A stretch of DNA of 64,000 nucleotides, from the NCBI RefSeq assembly GCF_000001735.4, contig NC_003075.7:9859001-9923000 (forward strand), given 5' to 3'. Positions 41,714-54,885 of the stretch are shown piece after piece. The position numbers and the translations under genes are program-made. This stretch comes from Arabidopsis thaliana (Eukaryota; Streptophyta; Magnoliopsida; Brassicales; Brassicaceae). Each line of letters opens with the position of its first letter. The first letter of the stretch is position 1. The notes under the pieces were generated by a model. That model had not been told where the DNA came from. It made no database searches and saw only the letters and a list, made by a program, of their open reading frames with translations.

Positions 41714-44700
41714 GGAAATGGAAAGAGTAGAGAGTTGGAACGTATAGCTGTCGGCCACGAAGCAGCTGTCACTTCTCTCTCATGAAAACATTGGGAATTG
41801 CTCTCTTTGTTTCTCTCTCTCAAAGCCCTTAAATTTCGGGGGAGAGTTATGTAAGAACATCTATCTACTAGGCTTCTGCATTTTCACCTGCCCTAATTCA
41901 CTCGAACTTTCTTTTTTACATCAATTCACCAATTCTATATTGTCTTCAAAATATGTACTATATGACAAAGATCAAATGCACAATGTTTAGTTCTTTGGTT
42001 ACTCTAAAATATCTGATCACTAATTTCTTAAATTCACCATTTAAAAAAAAATTATAGTATGCACATATGACATATGCATAATAATCGCACTAATTTATTT
42101 TACATCCCCGATCCATACCTTTGTCCAAGTAAACTATAATATGAATTTCCACGAAACTGGTCCTAGTAATCTATTGGGTTCATTGAAAAGGACAAAATTA
42201 GTTATCACGTCTATATATTGACAAAATTGTTCGGATATATACATATGTAAGTACGTATATCTATATGAGTGTGAATGTGGTGTGAGGATAAAGAAGAGCA
42301 GGTAAAGGATGCAGAGGTATGGGGTTTGCTTGAAGTTGGAGATATCCTTTTTAATCATTTATTAAGCTCTTCGTGCTTCCCTAAAAAGCCTCCCCAAAAT
42401 TTTAGGTGTACTTCCCAAATAAATCCCTAGCTCTTTTGTGCCTTTTCTCTATTAATCTACTTGCTTTTTATTAATGGAAATTAATATAATTACTTTCATA
42501 TGACTATATTGAAGAAACAACGTTTTAACTTATAAACGATTATCAATTGTTATTTTGTTGCACCATTGGTATATGGTTCGGTTTTGTTGTCAATGATGGT
42601 TCAAATTATTAAGATATATTGATGTTACCGAACGATATTTTATATATCTAGGGTAAACATTTCGTTTTTCCCACGTAGAAAGCACAAATCCATTAAACGA
42701 TAGAAAAATATTCAGCAGAAGCTAAGAAAAAAAAATGTTATCTGACAAAGAAGAAAAGACTTGTGATTGCTTATTGGGAAATAAATTCTGGTATTACCAA
42801 AAAAAAGAAGAGAGAGTAGGTGTTTCTTAATTTCTTAAAATACTTTTAAAAAGATTGTTTAATGTTTTTCATCATATGAAACTGATCGTATTCAAATGTT
42901 TTTCAACTTTAGTTTTTACCTCAAATTACCCATGTACTTATGGTCATTCTCCTTACAAGAAAATCGCTTTACATCCAAAATACACACATGCATGTGTATT
43001 ATTCAGTTATATTCAAACAAAATCGAGCTTAAGTTCTAGGAAATCATTTGTTTGAGTTTTGTATGCATATACATGTGGTTTTGTCATTATTATTTTAGAA
43101 TAAGAAGAGCTATCGTAGAACCATTTTTGGTTACACTTGACCAACACGAATAATTGAGGCCACTAAGAGCCTTTTGTGATTCTTCCAAGTGCATTAATCT
43201 CTAATGGAGTCTTAATGCATGAGCTAATTTGTCCATTTCCCACCATACACCTAATTAACGAAATATATAAGTTAATACAATCTTTAATTAATAATAGAAT
43301 TAGACCAAGACCAACTGGATGATGACTTTCGGACGCGAAATCGGTGATTAGCTTGCCATAATGCGTTTTTACGTCCGAAGTCCCCACAATTATAACTTTA
43401 TGCCTTGAAAACCAAACCCTCCACTTTAAATTAATCAAGTAATTAAATTAATAAATGTCGTTAGCTTGTTAATTTTGTAATTAAATATACAAATATATAA
43501 TTGTCGGCCTCTAAGACGGAGCTTTGGATGCTACACGACAAAAACCTGAATGCTTCTCTGAACTTTTTAATCGTTTTTTTAGTGAACTTAATTCAAAATT
43601 TTGATTTTAATTACTTCGATTATAAGGAAAATATAAGGTGATATTTTAGTTTTTTGAAAGATTTAATTAATATTGATGATATTTTCATGGGGAAAAACAT
43701 ATCGAGCACAATTTTTCAATAAACATGTGATTTAAGGCAATAAACATTACTAGCCAAGATAAATGATTTCTTTATTCATTTAAATAGTGTAAAACGGTGT
43801 AATTAAACATCATAACACATACTTAATTCTGAAATTAGTAATGTTAAACCCCATTAAAGTGTGACATAATTATAATAACATGAAGATTATTCAAAACAAT
43901 ATGAAGTTGGATACTGTAATACAAAAAAAGAATAGAAAAATCGATGCATTTTTATATTGATACTTTCCTTGTGTAATACTATAAACCTACAAATTTTAAA
44001 ACCATTTTTGATTAAGAAAGGTTGGTATATTAAAAATTTCCACGATATCATAATGTTTTTATTATGCAATCATTATGCAATGAACACCTTTCTTATTTTT
44101 TAGGACTTATACATAAATTGTTATGTCTTTTATGCACACACCCACGTAATAATAGTAATATAGTAGTAGTTTTTAAAATATCCACCCATTTATTAGTTAA
44201 AGAATAACGTGAGTTGTATACAAAAATTATTTAATCAATGATCTATCAACAAAGGGAAGATTTCATATATATATAGTTAGTTGACAAATGTTACTATTTG
44301 TGTAAAAGTAATCTTAGTTTAAAGTAATTTTTAATGGTTCAATATTCACATGCTTGAAAACACTTTCCCTAATCAGTACTTGTGAAAACAATAGTACGCA
44401 CACACTTAATAACTAGGTTAACCTAATGAATCATTTTTATAGTTATTGGGAAAAATTAAACGAGATTGTCAAATCCTAAAAACTTCGTGTACCGCAATAC
44501 GATGTTTATTATCTTCTCGTCATTCTATCCCGGAGATGTATAAGATCACTTCACACATTTATATTTCAGTAATTTTTTACCATTATATATAGTGAATAAT
44601 AAATGTTAGAATTTGAAACTATTATAGAATAAAAGGTTCAAATGTAATTTAAACATCGAATAAATAAGAATATTAAGAAAATCTAACATAACCTTGATTA

Positions 44701-45497
44701 CTTGTGTTTTCTTCTTCTAGCACCAAAGAAAAATTTAGTGTGAAAAGATATGTAATCAATTCCCACTAATAGAGGAAATTGATTATGTTCACATATAATA
44801 TTTGTACCTTTTTTTTTCCTTTATACTATGCATAGATCTAACATTAATCACTTCTTTGGTTATTTTTCTGATGACATAAATTTACATATGTTTTTTTTTT
44901 TTTGCTTTTCCAAGTATATATAGATATTATTTGTAATGGGCTTTATTCCAACTTTCATTTACTATGATATTGTCCTTTTTGAGCTTATATCTTCAAGCCC
45001 GCAAAGATTTGTTATTGGGTTCCTTTCCAAAAGACCTCATACTAGTTGGAGTTGGACTTGACTTATATATTAAAAACTCTTTTTCTAAACTTTCGATGTG
45101 GGACATTTGGTTTGTACCCAACAATTTGTAGCTGTTTTTTACATTTAAATATTCTCAAAAATACAGAGAGCATGGAATTTAAATACATATACTGTAATAA
45201 ACTTACATTTTCAAATTCAAACTAATAAAGCTGAAAAAAAGTAGTGTAAACTTTGTGGCACATGTTTTGTCAAACTGATGTTTTAGTTTTATATCACCCC
45301 ATTACATGTATATTCGTCATAGTCTTTCAGTTTTGTTACGTTTTTAAATATCTTATAACGTATTAATTTTTAATAACTTTAAAATAAACTATCTAACAAA
45401 AAATAAAAAAATAGAATTAGTGTCCGTGTGCTTATTTTACCTGCAAGTACGGGCATGAAGGCAAGGGATTTGATAGATAGCCAATACGAACACGCAT

Positions 45498-45588
45498 CAC
45501 GTGCTTTTCTAAACGCTTCGATCACTCTGAAGACGCCACGTGTAAAAATCTAGCCAAATAGAGTCAGAACTTACCATGTGGGCACGTG
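45498..45588. promoter_or_regulatory. Cluster of three G-boxes
   Basis: Three perfect CACGTG palindromes at 45498-45503, 45537-45542 and 45583-45588 within 91 bases, in a locally G+C-rich island about 2.3 kb upstream of the zinc-finger gene. Such density is improbable by chance in this composition and suggests a bZIP/bHLH-bound element. Confidence 0.5.
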
Positions 45589-47917
45589 CGATTCCCGCAG
45601 CTCTAACATCTATGTATGCCTCCATGACTCCATGTGATCATTTGAGCCAATCTAAATATATTTTGCGTATTCTTTTTCAGTATACACACATTGGATACGA
45701 ATTGATTTTAAATTTTTTACACATGATAGATTGTTTTGTAAATATAATAATACTAATATTATGTCATCGAAATGCACCAAGTCGTTGTTTATGATAAGAT
45801 CATTAATGGACCGATTAGGTCTTAATTAACCAATATTTTGTTTCACGGAAAGCAATATGACAAAGCACGTATTAATTAGTGAATAAACAATAGCCAATAG
45901 CTTGGAGACATGAAATACAATAATGAACCGAATCACACAAGACTTAGTCTATATTATTTTCTGAAACATGAAATCATCATGTTAGTTTTACAGTCAAGAA
46001 AACAATGCGTCTATAAATTTATTTCAAATCAAAATCTTATATAGTAAATGTTGACAAAAGAAAATCTTATATTACATATGATCAGGATTTTTTCTTTTCA
46101 TCAAGTATCTGTTAAATAGATAAATATAGAGAAAGATGTGATGGGCGGCCAAAGGTCGTCGTCCGGGAGAAGCGGTCGTTTGATAGCTGCAAAAGGATTC
46201 TCTTTGCTCCCAAAAAGCTTCGCTGGCAAAACGTCATTGTTTGCTTCTCCCTTAATCTATCTTTCCTTTATTCTCAACTTCAATACAATAATATAGTTAT
46301 ATACATACAAACGTTTTGACCCAATGAGATATACAAGTACCAACATTGGTATATATGTTTAACTCGGAGATGCATATTATCGGGTTAAGCTTTTTTCAAC
46401 ATCGTTCGTCTAATGTTTGTGATGGATAAACTCGAAAAATTATATATGCTTATAATTAACTTATGATATTAAAATGACTGGAATTATTGAAACTTTTAAC
46501 CCAATTTTAATTAGCACTTAAATTTGTACACTCATTGTCAATTAATTTTGGATTAAAATCATATAGTGTTCCTATAAACAAACATATTTTATCACTGATC
46601 ATGATGAAGTTTTTTTCGCATTTTAAACAAAAATAAAATAAAAAGAGCGTTAAAAGGCCTAAATTACGTACTTGTCCAACGGCCCATTGAAAGCAAACGC
46701 AAGGATCCATAATGACCTTTATTTGGGCTGAGATTTATCATTGTACTGTAATTTGACTATTTTCCAAGGAAAATTAAGTCCCTTTTTATGTTTTTATTTA
46801 TTTGAAAAACATGACAAAACAAATGCAATCCACATGGTCCAACGAAAGAGCGATCTAGTTGAAATCTAACTAAGTTCCCAACGAAACCACTGTTAATGTA
46901 ACTTTACATGGCAAATATCTTTCGGATATCAAGGCCCATCACTTTCAGCTCTTCTGTTTTTCATTTTTTTCCCAAAATTTGTATTGTTTAATATTCCTAG
47001 ATTTCAAATTGTAATAAAATTTTCATTTGGCATAAGAAAAAAAAATAATATCTTTTTCTACATAGAAAATAATATATATAATATGAGTTCATACACCATA
47101 CATGTGTGTCTATATACATATATATAGTTTTGTAATGTATGTATATCTCGAATTGTAGCCATATGTAGGATGATTATCTAAAATATATGGTCATAATGTC
47201 ACAGTGTAAAGCTACTCTAGTCATTTGTCAGATTCTAACAAGAGAATCTTAGTAATGATCACGCAAAGCTAAGATCTTTGCTTCACCATTTAAAGCAAAC
47301 AAACTTTGTCTTAACCTTACATAGGACATCAAAGTCACAACCAACTTTTTCCTCTGTAAATCTTCACCTATTTATATAAAATGCACACTATTTTTTTATT
47401 TATAATTGGGCTTCCTATATTAATTAAATGCATAGCAATCTATGATTTAATGTCTTTTTGTAACAAAGTACCAACGAAGATAGAAGAACACACCTAAAAG
47501 TGTAGAGTTCTATAAAGACGTAAAGTTTATGTAAATTTCTGAAAGTAGCTAAATATATGTAAGTAATTAATAGAAAATGAGATTTCATTTTTACTTTTCT
47601 AACATATATAAGTTACTAAAATATGTTTGCACTGGATTTAATAGAAAGAAAGTATATTATATTTGCAAATTTTGAATTATACATGTGATAATCAAAATGT
47701 GTGTGCTCTTACACTCAGTAAAATTTATTATGGTAAAATTTCTTTCATTTACTGAAAATGATATTTTGAAGATAAGTGACCTATCTATGTATATATTTCG
47801 GGTCCATCTTTATATTTATTATTGAATTTACATCATTATCCACCAACCCCATCTTCTTCTTATTCTTCATCTTCTACTGAGATTTCTCTTTTTTTTTCAA
47901 AAAAAACTCATCCTTGA

Positions 47918-48532
47918 ATGAACGGTGGTGCATGGATGTGGAACCCTAACAAAATTGAAGAATTGGAGGATGATGATGAATCTTGGGAAGTCAAAGCCTT
48001 TGAGCAAGACACTAAAGGCAACATCTCTGGTACCACTTGGCCTCCAAGATCTTACACTTGCAATTTCTGCCGCCGTGAGTTCCGTTCTGCTCAAGCCTTA
48101 GGCGGTCACATGAATGTCCACCGCCGTGACCGCGCCTCATCTAGGGCTCATCAAGGTTCCACCGTTGCGGCTGCGGCTAGAAGCGGCCACGGGGGGATGT
48201 TACTCAATTCTTGTGCTCCGCCGTTGCCTACAACGACACTTATAATACAATCCACGGCGAGTAACATTGAAGGTTTGTCCCATTTCTACCAACTGCAAAA
48301 CCCTAGTGGCATTTTTGGTAATTCTGGTGACATGGTGAATCTTTATGGTACGACTTCGTTTCCTCCGAGCAACCTTCCGTTTTCAATGTTGAATTCTCCA
48401 GTAGAAGTTCCTCCTCGGCTTATTGAATATTCGACAGGAGATGATGAGAGCATTGGCTCGATGAAAGAAGCGACAGGAACATCAGTGGATGAGCTTGATC
48501 TTGAACTTCGGCTAGGGCACCATCCACCGTGA
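47918..48532 (+). CDS. Single C2H2 (QALGGH) zinc-finger repressor, SUPERMAN/RBE-like
   Basis: One exon, 204 residues. A single zinc finger at about residues 47-70 ([20 protein letters not shown], then VH) contains the plant-specific QALGGH helix. A basic stretch ([10 protein letters not shown]) follows it. The C-terminus ends with an EAR repression motif (LDLELRL) as in SUPERMAN, RABBIT EARS and related proteins, so it probably recruits TOPLESS corepressors. The mid-region is Ser/Pro-rich with no other domain. The ATG lies just after a T/A-rich leader with no upstream in-frame ATG nearby. Likely AT4G17810; I do not recall an established symbol. Confidence 0.92.
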   Translation: MNGGAWMWNPNKIEELEDDDESWEVKAFEQDTKGNISGTTWPPRSYTCNFCRREFRSAQALGGHMNVHRRDRASSRAHQGSTVAAAARSGHGGMLLNSCAPPLPTTTLIIQSTASNIEGLSHFYQLQNPSGIFGNSGDMVNLYGTTSFPPSNLPFSMLNSPVEVPPRLIEYSTGDDESIGSMKEATGTSVDELDLELRLGHHPP

Positions 48533-49990
48533 CATTTCATTTTCATGACCCACTCGAGGCTTTCACATTAATATCTATTCATACACAGGTTCTTTAAATC
48601 TTAATTTACATGTTGTTGTTAAATTCTGAATTCAATTTGGCTTGAATTGTGTATCACAATTAAATTCATTCGATTTCATGCTTTGGTTCCTTGATTTCAG
48701 AGCGTAAGTTTACAAGTATATGTTTACTTAATTTGATTGGTTAGATCGAAATATATACAATGAACCCTGCATTATATGATTTGTATATACTTATATTAAA
48801 TTTCATCTCAGAAATCCCATAGAACCCATATATGTATTGATTACTATTGCTTTTTATATATTCTGTCTTTATCATTACTTGGTTTAGTAATGATTTTCTT
48901 GAAAAGTAACAAGGCTCTTTGAATTCAAATTTCCGTTTGATGGAGAAAATTTACAATTAACGAACATTATCAGTAGTTTGTTTCAAATGCTCAAAACTTT
49001 CAAATTATTAAAAGCGTCTACACATTTAAAAAAAAAAAAAAAAACCATTCCTCAACAGAAGATAAGAAGCCAATATTTTTTTACATATTTCGTAGAAGGC
49101 AAATTTGTTCTTACTATTTCCATATGCTTTAGGGTTTTGGAGTATTGGAATGATGAAGAGATATGCGTTGAACTGAGTTTTAATTTATTCCATTCGTTTT
49201 ATACTTCTATTACTCCATGTCATGTTAAGTAGTTTGTACATGCATTATTTTGATTTAGTTTCTGATTAAATATTTAACTATATATCTTTTTTGAACGATT
49301 TATGGATATCTTGTCATAATTAGTTTTCTAATGCTCAGGCGACTCAGAAGTATCATTCGTGACAGAGAATCTGGTTTTTCTTTTTCTAACTAAAGTTCTC
49401 TAATATATCTGATATTTAATGCCTTTTTTATCACGATGTAGGGGAGAAACTTGAATTAATCCTGGTCTTATCCCCGACTTTAGCTAAGAGATCAATTCAA
49501 AAACTTGATTGAATAAGTTCTTGTAAGTTTATGCATTTCACAAATAATATGTGATGTACGTTGCTTCTACAATAAGGGTGTAACTATATATCTCGATATT
49601 AAATACTTTCAATTCAGTCTAATTCTAAAAAATACGTAGAACAAAGAAACGTCACAATAATAAATAGAGGGCCTAAATTAGGGTAAAGGCAATTGGAATC
49701 CAAAAAATGGAAGAAGATTTGAGGACCACCTGAAAATGGAAGAAGGGATAGAGAAGGCATGTGAGTTCTTTTTAATTCGTTGCATGTTTCTTCTTACTCA
49801 GATCTATTTCTGTCTCCACAACCATTCTTTTATTCATTTCTTTTCGTTTTTTTCATTTTTTTCTTCAATGTAGTACTCTCTTTATATTAAACTACAACCC
49901 GAATATTAGTACAACTAGACTAGCTACAATAAATTGTGAAATTCAAAAACATTTAAAACTAGGCAATTAGATATATATATATATATATAT
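48533..49990. other. Intergenic region between the zinc-finger gene and the LTR element
   Basis: About 1.46 kb. It contains the zinc-finger 3' untranslated region, an A-tract at 49030-49043, and ends in a (TA)n tract (about 49973-49994) that was the insertion target of the LTR element. No gene recognised. Confidence 0.5.
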
Positions 49991-49995
49991 ATATG

Positions 49996-50157
49996 TGTTG
50001 TAAACAGAGAAAGAGATAGAGGAAATCAGTGTATTATTCCATTGAGATAAAGGGTTCTTTATATAGGAGTACAAGGAAAGGGTAAAACCCTAGAAACATC
50101 TCGATGATGGGCTTAGATAATGGGCCTTATAATGGGCATCTATCTTTATTCATAACA
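49996..50157 (-). repeat. Left LTR (3' LTR of the minus-strand element)
   Basis: 162 bp, identical to the right LTR over the first ~143 bases and differing only in the last ~17 before the shared ATTCATAACA end. On the minus strand it contains GCCCATT/GGCCCATT/AGCCCATC words, TAGGGTTTTACCC and a CTATATAAAG TATA box. Confidence 0.9.
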
Positions 50158-50166
50158 CTCCCCTTG
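50158..50166 (-). other. Polypurine tract of the LTR element
   Basis: The minus strand reads CAAGGGGAG immediately before the 3' LTR (TGTTATG). This is the expected position and composition for the plus-strand primer of reverse transcription. Confidence 0.7.
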
Positions 50167-50283
50167 ATGACCATTATAGTATCATAACTCGTAAAGTATT
50201 TGAAATGCTGCCTCATTAAAAACCTTACCAGGAAAACCCAATGGGAAAAACTATGGTTAAGGGAAAAAGAGTGCAACATACAA

Positions 50284-50676
50284 TTACTCCCCCTTATGAG
50301 TATATTCGTCGAGATCTTTGAGACGGCGTAATCCGATACGATAGACTAACTTCTTGAAAGTAGCAGTAGGTAGCGCCTTGGTGAATAAGTCAGCCAGATT
50401 ATCATTCGAACGGATCTGTAGAACTCGTACATCGCCGCTCTTTTGTAGATCGTGTGTGTAGAAGAATTTTGGTAGGATGTGCTTTGTTCTATCGCCTTTG
50501 ATGTATCCGTCTTTGAGTTGTGTGATGCATGCTGCATTGTCTTCGTACATAATTGTTGGAGTCTTTTTCCCTGCATACATACCACAGTCTTCTTGTATAT
50601 GGTGAACTATGGATCTTAGCCATACACACTCGCGGCTAGCTTCATGAATTGGTAAAATCTCTGCATCATTAGAAGA
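50284..50676 (-). pseudogene. Copia pol remnant: C-terminal RNase H domain
   Basis: The minus-strand frame from about 50676 reads SSNDAEILPIHEASRECVWL and continues through MYEDNAACITQLKDGYIKGD, RTKHILPKFFYTHDLQKSGD and SNDNLADLFTKALPTATFKK to a stop at 50284. These are the hallmarks of the C-terminal Copia RNase H (E..SRE..WL, DN.A.I, R.KHI, N.AD..TK). Upstream of 50676 the normal ...SWRS-like sequence is lost by frameshift. About 130 residues of a protein normally over 1300 remain, so it cannot be active. Confidence 0.85.
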
Positions 50677-50733
50677 TGTGACAGAGAATAAACAGTATTT
50701 GAGAATAAGTCTGCCAAATCTTCTCTTGAACAA

Positions 50734-51271
50734 ATTTCTGGATAAAGTACAACGCCATTCTTCTGCTGCTCATGAATCTTTTAGATGATTCATCTTGACC
50801 ATCTTATTTATTTCTCTAAATATCATTAGTGTATGATATTCATTTGGATGATTGATAGAATTTTCTAATATTCATCAAGTGTATTATTTGCGTGTTCTTT
50901 AATGTCTTGTTAAAAACTTTGTCATAGAAAAATCATGTGGGATAAAAACTATGATAAGGAAAAAGGGTACATCCACGCATATCATTCAATCTCCCCCTCG
51001 GAAACATCTTCTTCAGGAGATGATTTTCAATCAAATACAATATCTCGTTGGAATTAATAACCATAATCTTAATGATCAAAATTATATGGTTTTCATATAG
51101 ACATATAAATATCATTATCTAGTGATATTTTATCATAGATTATTGTCATCGTATTACTTATGATAACTTTGTAGGAGTTTTAATGATTTTCAAAACAAAT
51201 ATTAGTTTGATCAATATATTTTGACAAACTCAACATAAATATACATTTATATGATTATATGTCATGTTACA

Positions 51272-51303
<32 letters not shown>

Positions 51304-54300
51304 CGATCGAGTAGAGTTCTAGAGAACATAATTCTCATATAATTAATCCTTCAGAGATTATATCTTTCAAGAATTTCATATAAATGTCATATCCAGTGTT
51401 ACGTCTCTTATTGCCAGACTTTAATACATTTCTTCATAATACATCCACCACAAGAGAATATATCTCTTCATAATACATTTCTTATCTTTGTGAAAATCTC
51501 ATTAATTTCACTATTCTTTCACATAAAGACTCATTTATTTTCCACTGGTTTTACACATCATGTGCATAGACTACTAGTCCAAATATCTCTACTAGAGATT
51601 ATAATTATATGTCTATTTCTTCTTTTCCATTTTTGGCTAATCATTACTTTGTGTACACTTTTCAATAGACTTTCTTTCATGATCCTCCTTTTTGTCTATA
51701 ATATCAACTGCTCATAGCATGCAAATATATTACGACGTCGATTTGCTTTTGATTCCATTATATTTTGACATGACATAGCTAGCTAGATCTCTTCATTGTC
51801 AAGTACTTGAATGTTTCATTTGTCATGTTTATGTCTCTTTTAGTGATCATTCACTCTCTTCTAGAGATCATTCACTCTCTTCAAGAGATCATCAAAATAT
51901 TTATTTCCTCAATTTGGTCATTTTTAATTTTTGTGCTCCTTCACTTTTACGAGGATATTTATATTTGGAACCAAGGTCCTATTACGCTTCATGCGATCTT
52001 AAGACTCAATAGCAGTTTGAAATTGGGCCTTACAGGACACTCATTATATTCTGGAGCATTTAATTTACAACTGGTATAAGTGACTTCATCACTTTATTTG
52101 GGTCAGCAAATGCGTCTGGCAATTACAACGCTAAATTCTATAATTAAATTATCTTTTGGACTCTTAATATACATTCTTTACTCCGAGGATCATTGATAAT
52201 TCATTTCTTTTTATCTTTTTTTCACCAGCTGTATACATTCTCCCCCTTATGTTGGAATAGCTGACTATATAATATGATAGTGTTCAAAACGAGCGGTATA
52301 TAAATCCTTCTAGGATGGCTTAGTTATCATTCATATCCAACATGTATACTTATTCTCCTTTGAGGGTTCATCTCAGCGTGCTGTGGTGGAGCACTTTTCA
52401 CATTCAAAGATTTTAGATGGAAACTATTTGGTTTCTGACCCAAAACCAATAATGATGGGGAAAACTATTAATTATTCATTGGCTTGATGCGTATCGATAT
52501 TACTAAACCATTTTGTGTATGAACTTGAATTTCAAAATGTTAAACACTTATCCCAACGGATATCCAAAAATGGTTATTATAAATAAACACTGAAATACTC
52601 TTGTACTTTAATCAAGAAAGTAATCTCGCAAACTCTATGTTGCGGGTTTATAACAAGGATAAATATGACCTTCTTGTCGATGCAACAATCGAGTCAATGC
52701 GTCCCATTGAATCGATGCATCTTTTATAGCCATTAGGTATCTAAATATCATACAGTGGGTGATCAATCCATAATCATCTCCTTGTATATACTTACGAATA
52801 GATAAAGTCCAAATTATTTTGACTCGTAAAAAATCACATTATCATATTGCTTTCGGAGCAAGTAACAATTGATAAATCATTAGGGAGAATCTTCTGGTTT
52901 TTCACCTAATGTCCACATAATTCTCAATACTTTCACATCATCATTAAACCAGGATGACCAATCCGGTTAAGCCAAATATACTCTTGAAACTTTTAATTCT
53001 TTTGAAACTTCTAGTTCTTTCAAAACTTCTAATTTACTTTTCATTGCTTATCAGTTACTCCCTTAATGAGATCTTATAATCAAAATTACTTCCATATATT
53101 TTAATAATCAATCATATGTTAATAAAACAATAACGAGATAATAATTAAAATTTTAGATTCTAATATAAACGATATTAAATTTAATTTGACTAGTTATGTA
53201 AGATCTTATATTCACTTTAGAATATGAGTATTACTTATCATCAATAACTCATATATTTTTTTTAGCCTTTGAAAAACACTCGATTTAAGTTCATAATAGT
53301 TTTTAAATTTCTTTCAAATATTGTGTCTACAGGACAACGATACTTGCGTAAAAGTTTAATCGTCTGTTTTACCATCTCCGCATCAGAGATATTCTCTTAA
53401 CAATGTGAGTTATATTCAAAAAGAGACTTCAAGTCTTGAAGTTTTAGTAATAACTTATTTTAGTAATAATTTATTTTATCTAATAACACATTCATATAAG
53501 AATTGCTTTATACAACTTTTAGATCTTTAGTAGTCAAAGATTGAACATAATCTTCTGGATATGTCACTTATTATCCATTCATTACTTCTCTTTCTCGAGA
53601 TGATGAAACTTCAAGTTCATCCATCTCGTATTGAATTCCACTCTAGAATCATAATGTATTTATATCTCATCATATTAACTTTGAGATTTGGAGAACTATA
53701 CAGCATCGATGATTTTAATTTTGTATTCCCATAGAAAACAATGTATATGCTCTTCTAGAATCTTTTAATAAGATTTTATACTACTTGATATACTAGATTA
53801 TTTCATCGTTAGAAATGTTTTTTTTTTTTTTAAAATTATTTTCTCAACTTCTGGTGATAATTTAAGTTCTTGAAAAAACTTTGACCATCAAAAATATGAT
53901 ATTTTCTTAAAATACATTAAACTAGTCATTCATGAAAATTTCTATAAGTGATTATACCTTTAAATTAAGTTATTTATCAATCAATTTATTTCATAAAATA
54001 ATCAAGTATTATATACTAATACAATTTTAATGCAATATTGTAAAACCAATCACAATAAAACTATTTTGTGCAAAATTTGGATTTTACATATATCTTGACA
54101 AAACTTTTATTTAGGGTAATATGAATTCGTGTAAGATTTAGGTAAAATAATTTCGTGCAAAATTAGGGCAAAACCATGAACAATTTTATTTTATTTTTTT
54201 ATTTTTTTTTTAGATACCACAAAGATTTAGAGAAAAGAATCTTATAAAAAGAAAAATTATCTTGCAACGTTTTTAGTAAAAATAATAATAACACAATCAA

Positions 54301-54885
54301 ATATATGGAAATCAAATATTTAATAGGGAAAAGTCAATATCTAAAAGTGATAAGATATGTATAACGTTTTAATCAAAGGAGTTAAATAAGGGATATCATA
54401 TCAATCATAAATGGATTTTAGATAATATAGTATTTATAAAATGATATTGAATATAGATGCAACTATTCAAAACTGGAATGCTAAAACATTAATACATGCT
54501 TACATCACCCACCACCGGGCTATGAATAGTTACAAAATTAGTTATATAATTATAAAATTGGTAATTTATATATTCAATATTGTAATAGTAAATCACAAAG
54601 ATTAACAATTAACAAGCATGATTCTCTTCTTTAACGATTTTCTTTGTAGAATCATTGAATCATGCGATAGTAATTATAGAAACAAATGATAAGCATGATT
54701 CTCTTCTTTATTGAATCATTGAAAACATGCTTTTACCGATCTATACTATAATCATCGATCGACTCATATTGTTTTGTTTCAATAATAGAAAATAAGTACT
54801 ATGAACCATGAGTCGATAAGTAAACATGGTTCTTAAAAAAAATGTAAGAATCTCTATATCTACCTTTTAGAGCGTGCTGATAACG
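50734..54885. other. Non-coding interior of the LTR element
   Basis: 4.15 kb with no long frame on either strand. It includes a diverged second copy of the 3' subterminal module (50905-51000 resembles 50210-50295), further TCTCCCCCT words at about 50990 and 52240, a tandem GAGATCATTCACTCTCTT repeat at 51845-51890, and a duplicated AAGCATGATTCTCTTCTTTA at about 54615 and 54691. It may be degraded pol, rearranged copies or captured DNA; the sequence alone does not decide. Confidence 0.55.

Larger units (their letters stand above)
37428..47917. other. 10.5-kb region with no recognised gene
   Basis: The stretch between AHL23 (upstream side) and the zinc-finger gene (upstream side) is A+T-rich with only short, motif-free open frames. 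Notable are a (CA)n tract at 37488-37501, AAAAT repeats near 37780-37810, a G+C-rich island with a TCP-type palindrome at 38850-38870, paired G-boxes at 41686-41713, a hairpin at 43325-43381, three G-boxes at 45498-45588 and an 87-base inverted-repeat island at 46165-46251. These may be distal regulatory DNA for the two transcription factor genes. Confidence 0.5.

Noticed and set aside
43163..43438. 91-codon minus-strand ORF as a gene
   Set aside because: No domain, signal peptide or exon context; the hairpin within it is reported instead.
50734..54885. Reading the LTR element interior as a hidden gene or defence system
   Set aside because: No frame longer than about 90 codons on either strand and no domain signature; repeats there are echoes of the element itself.
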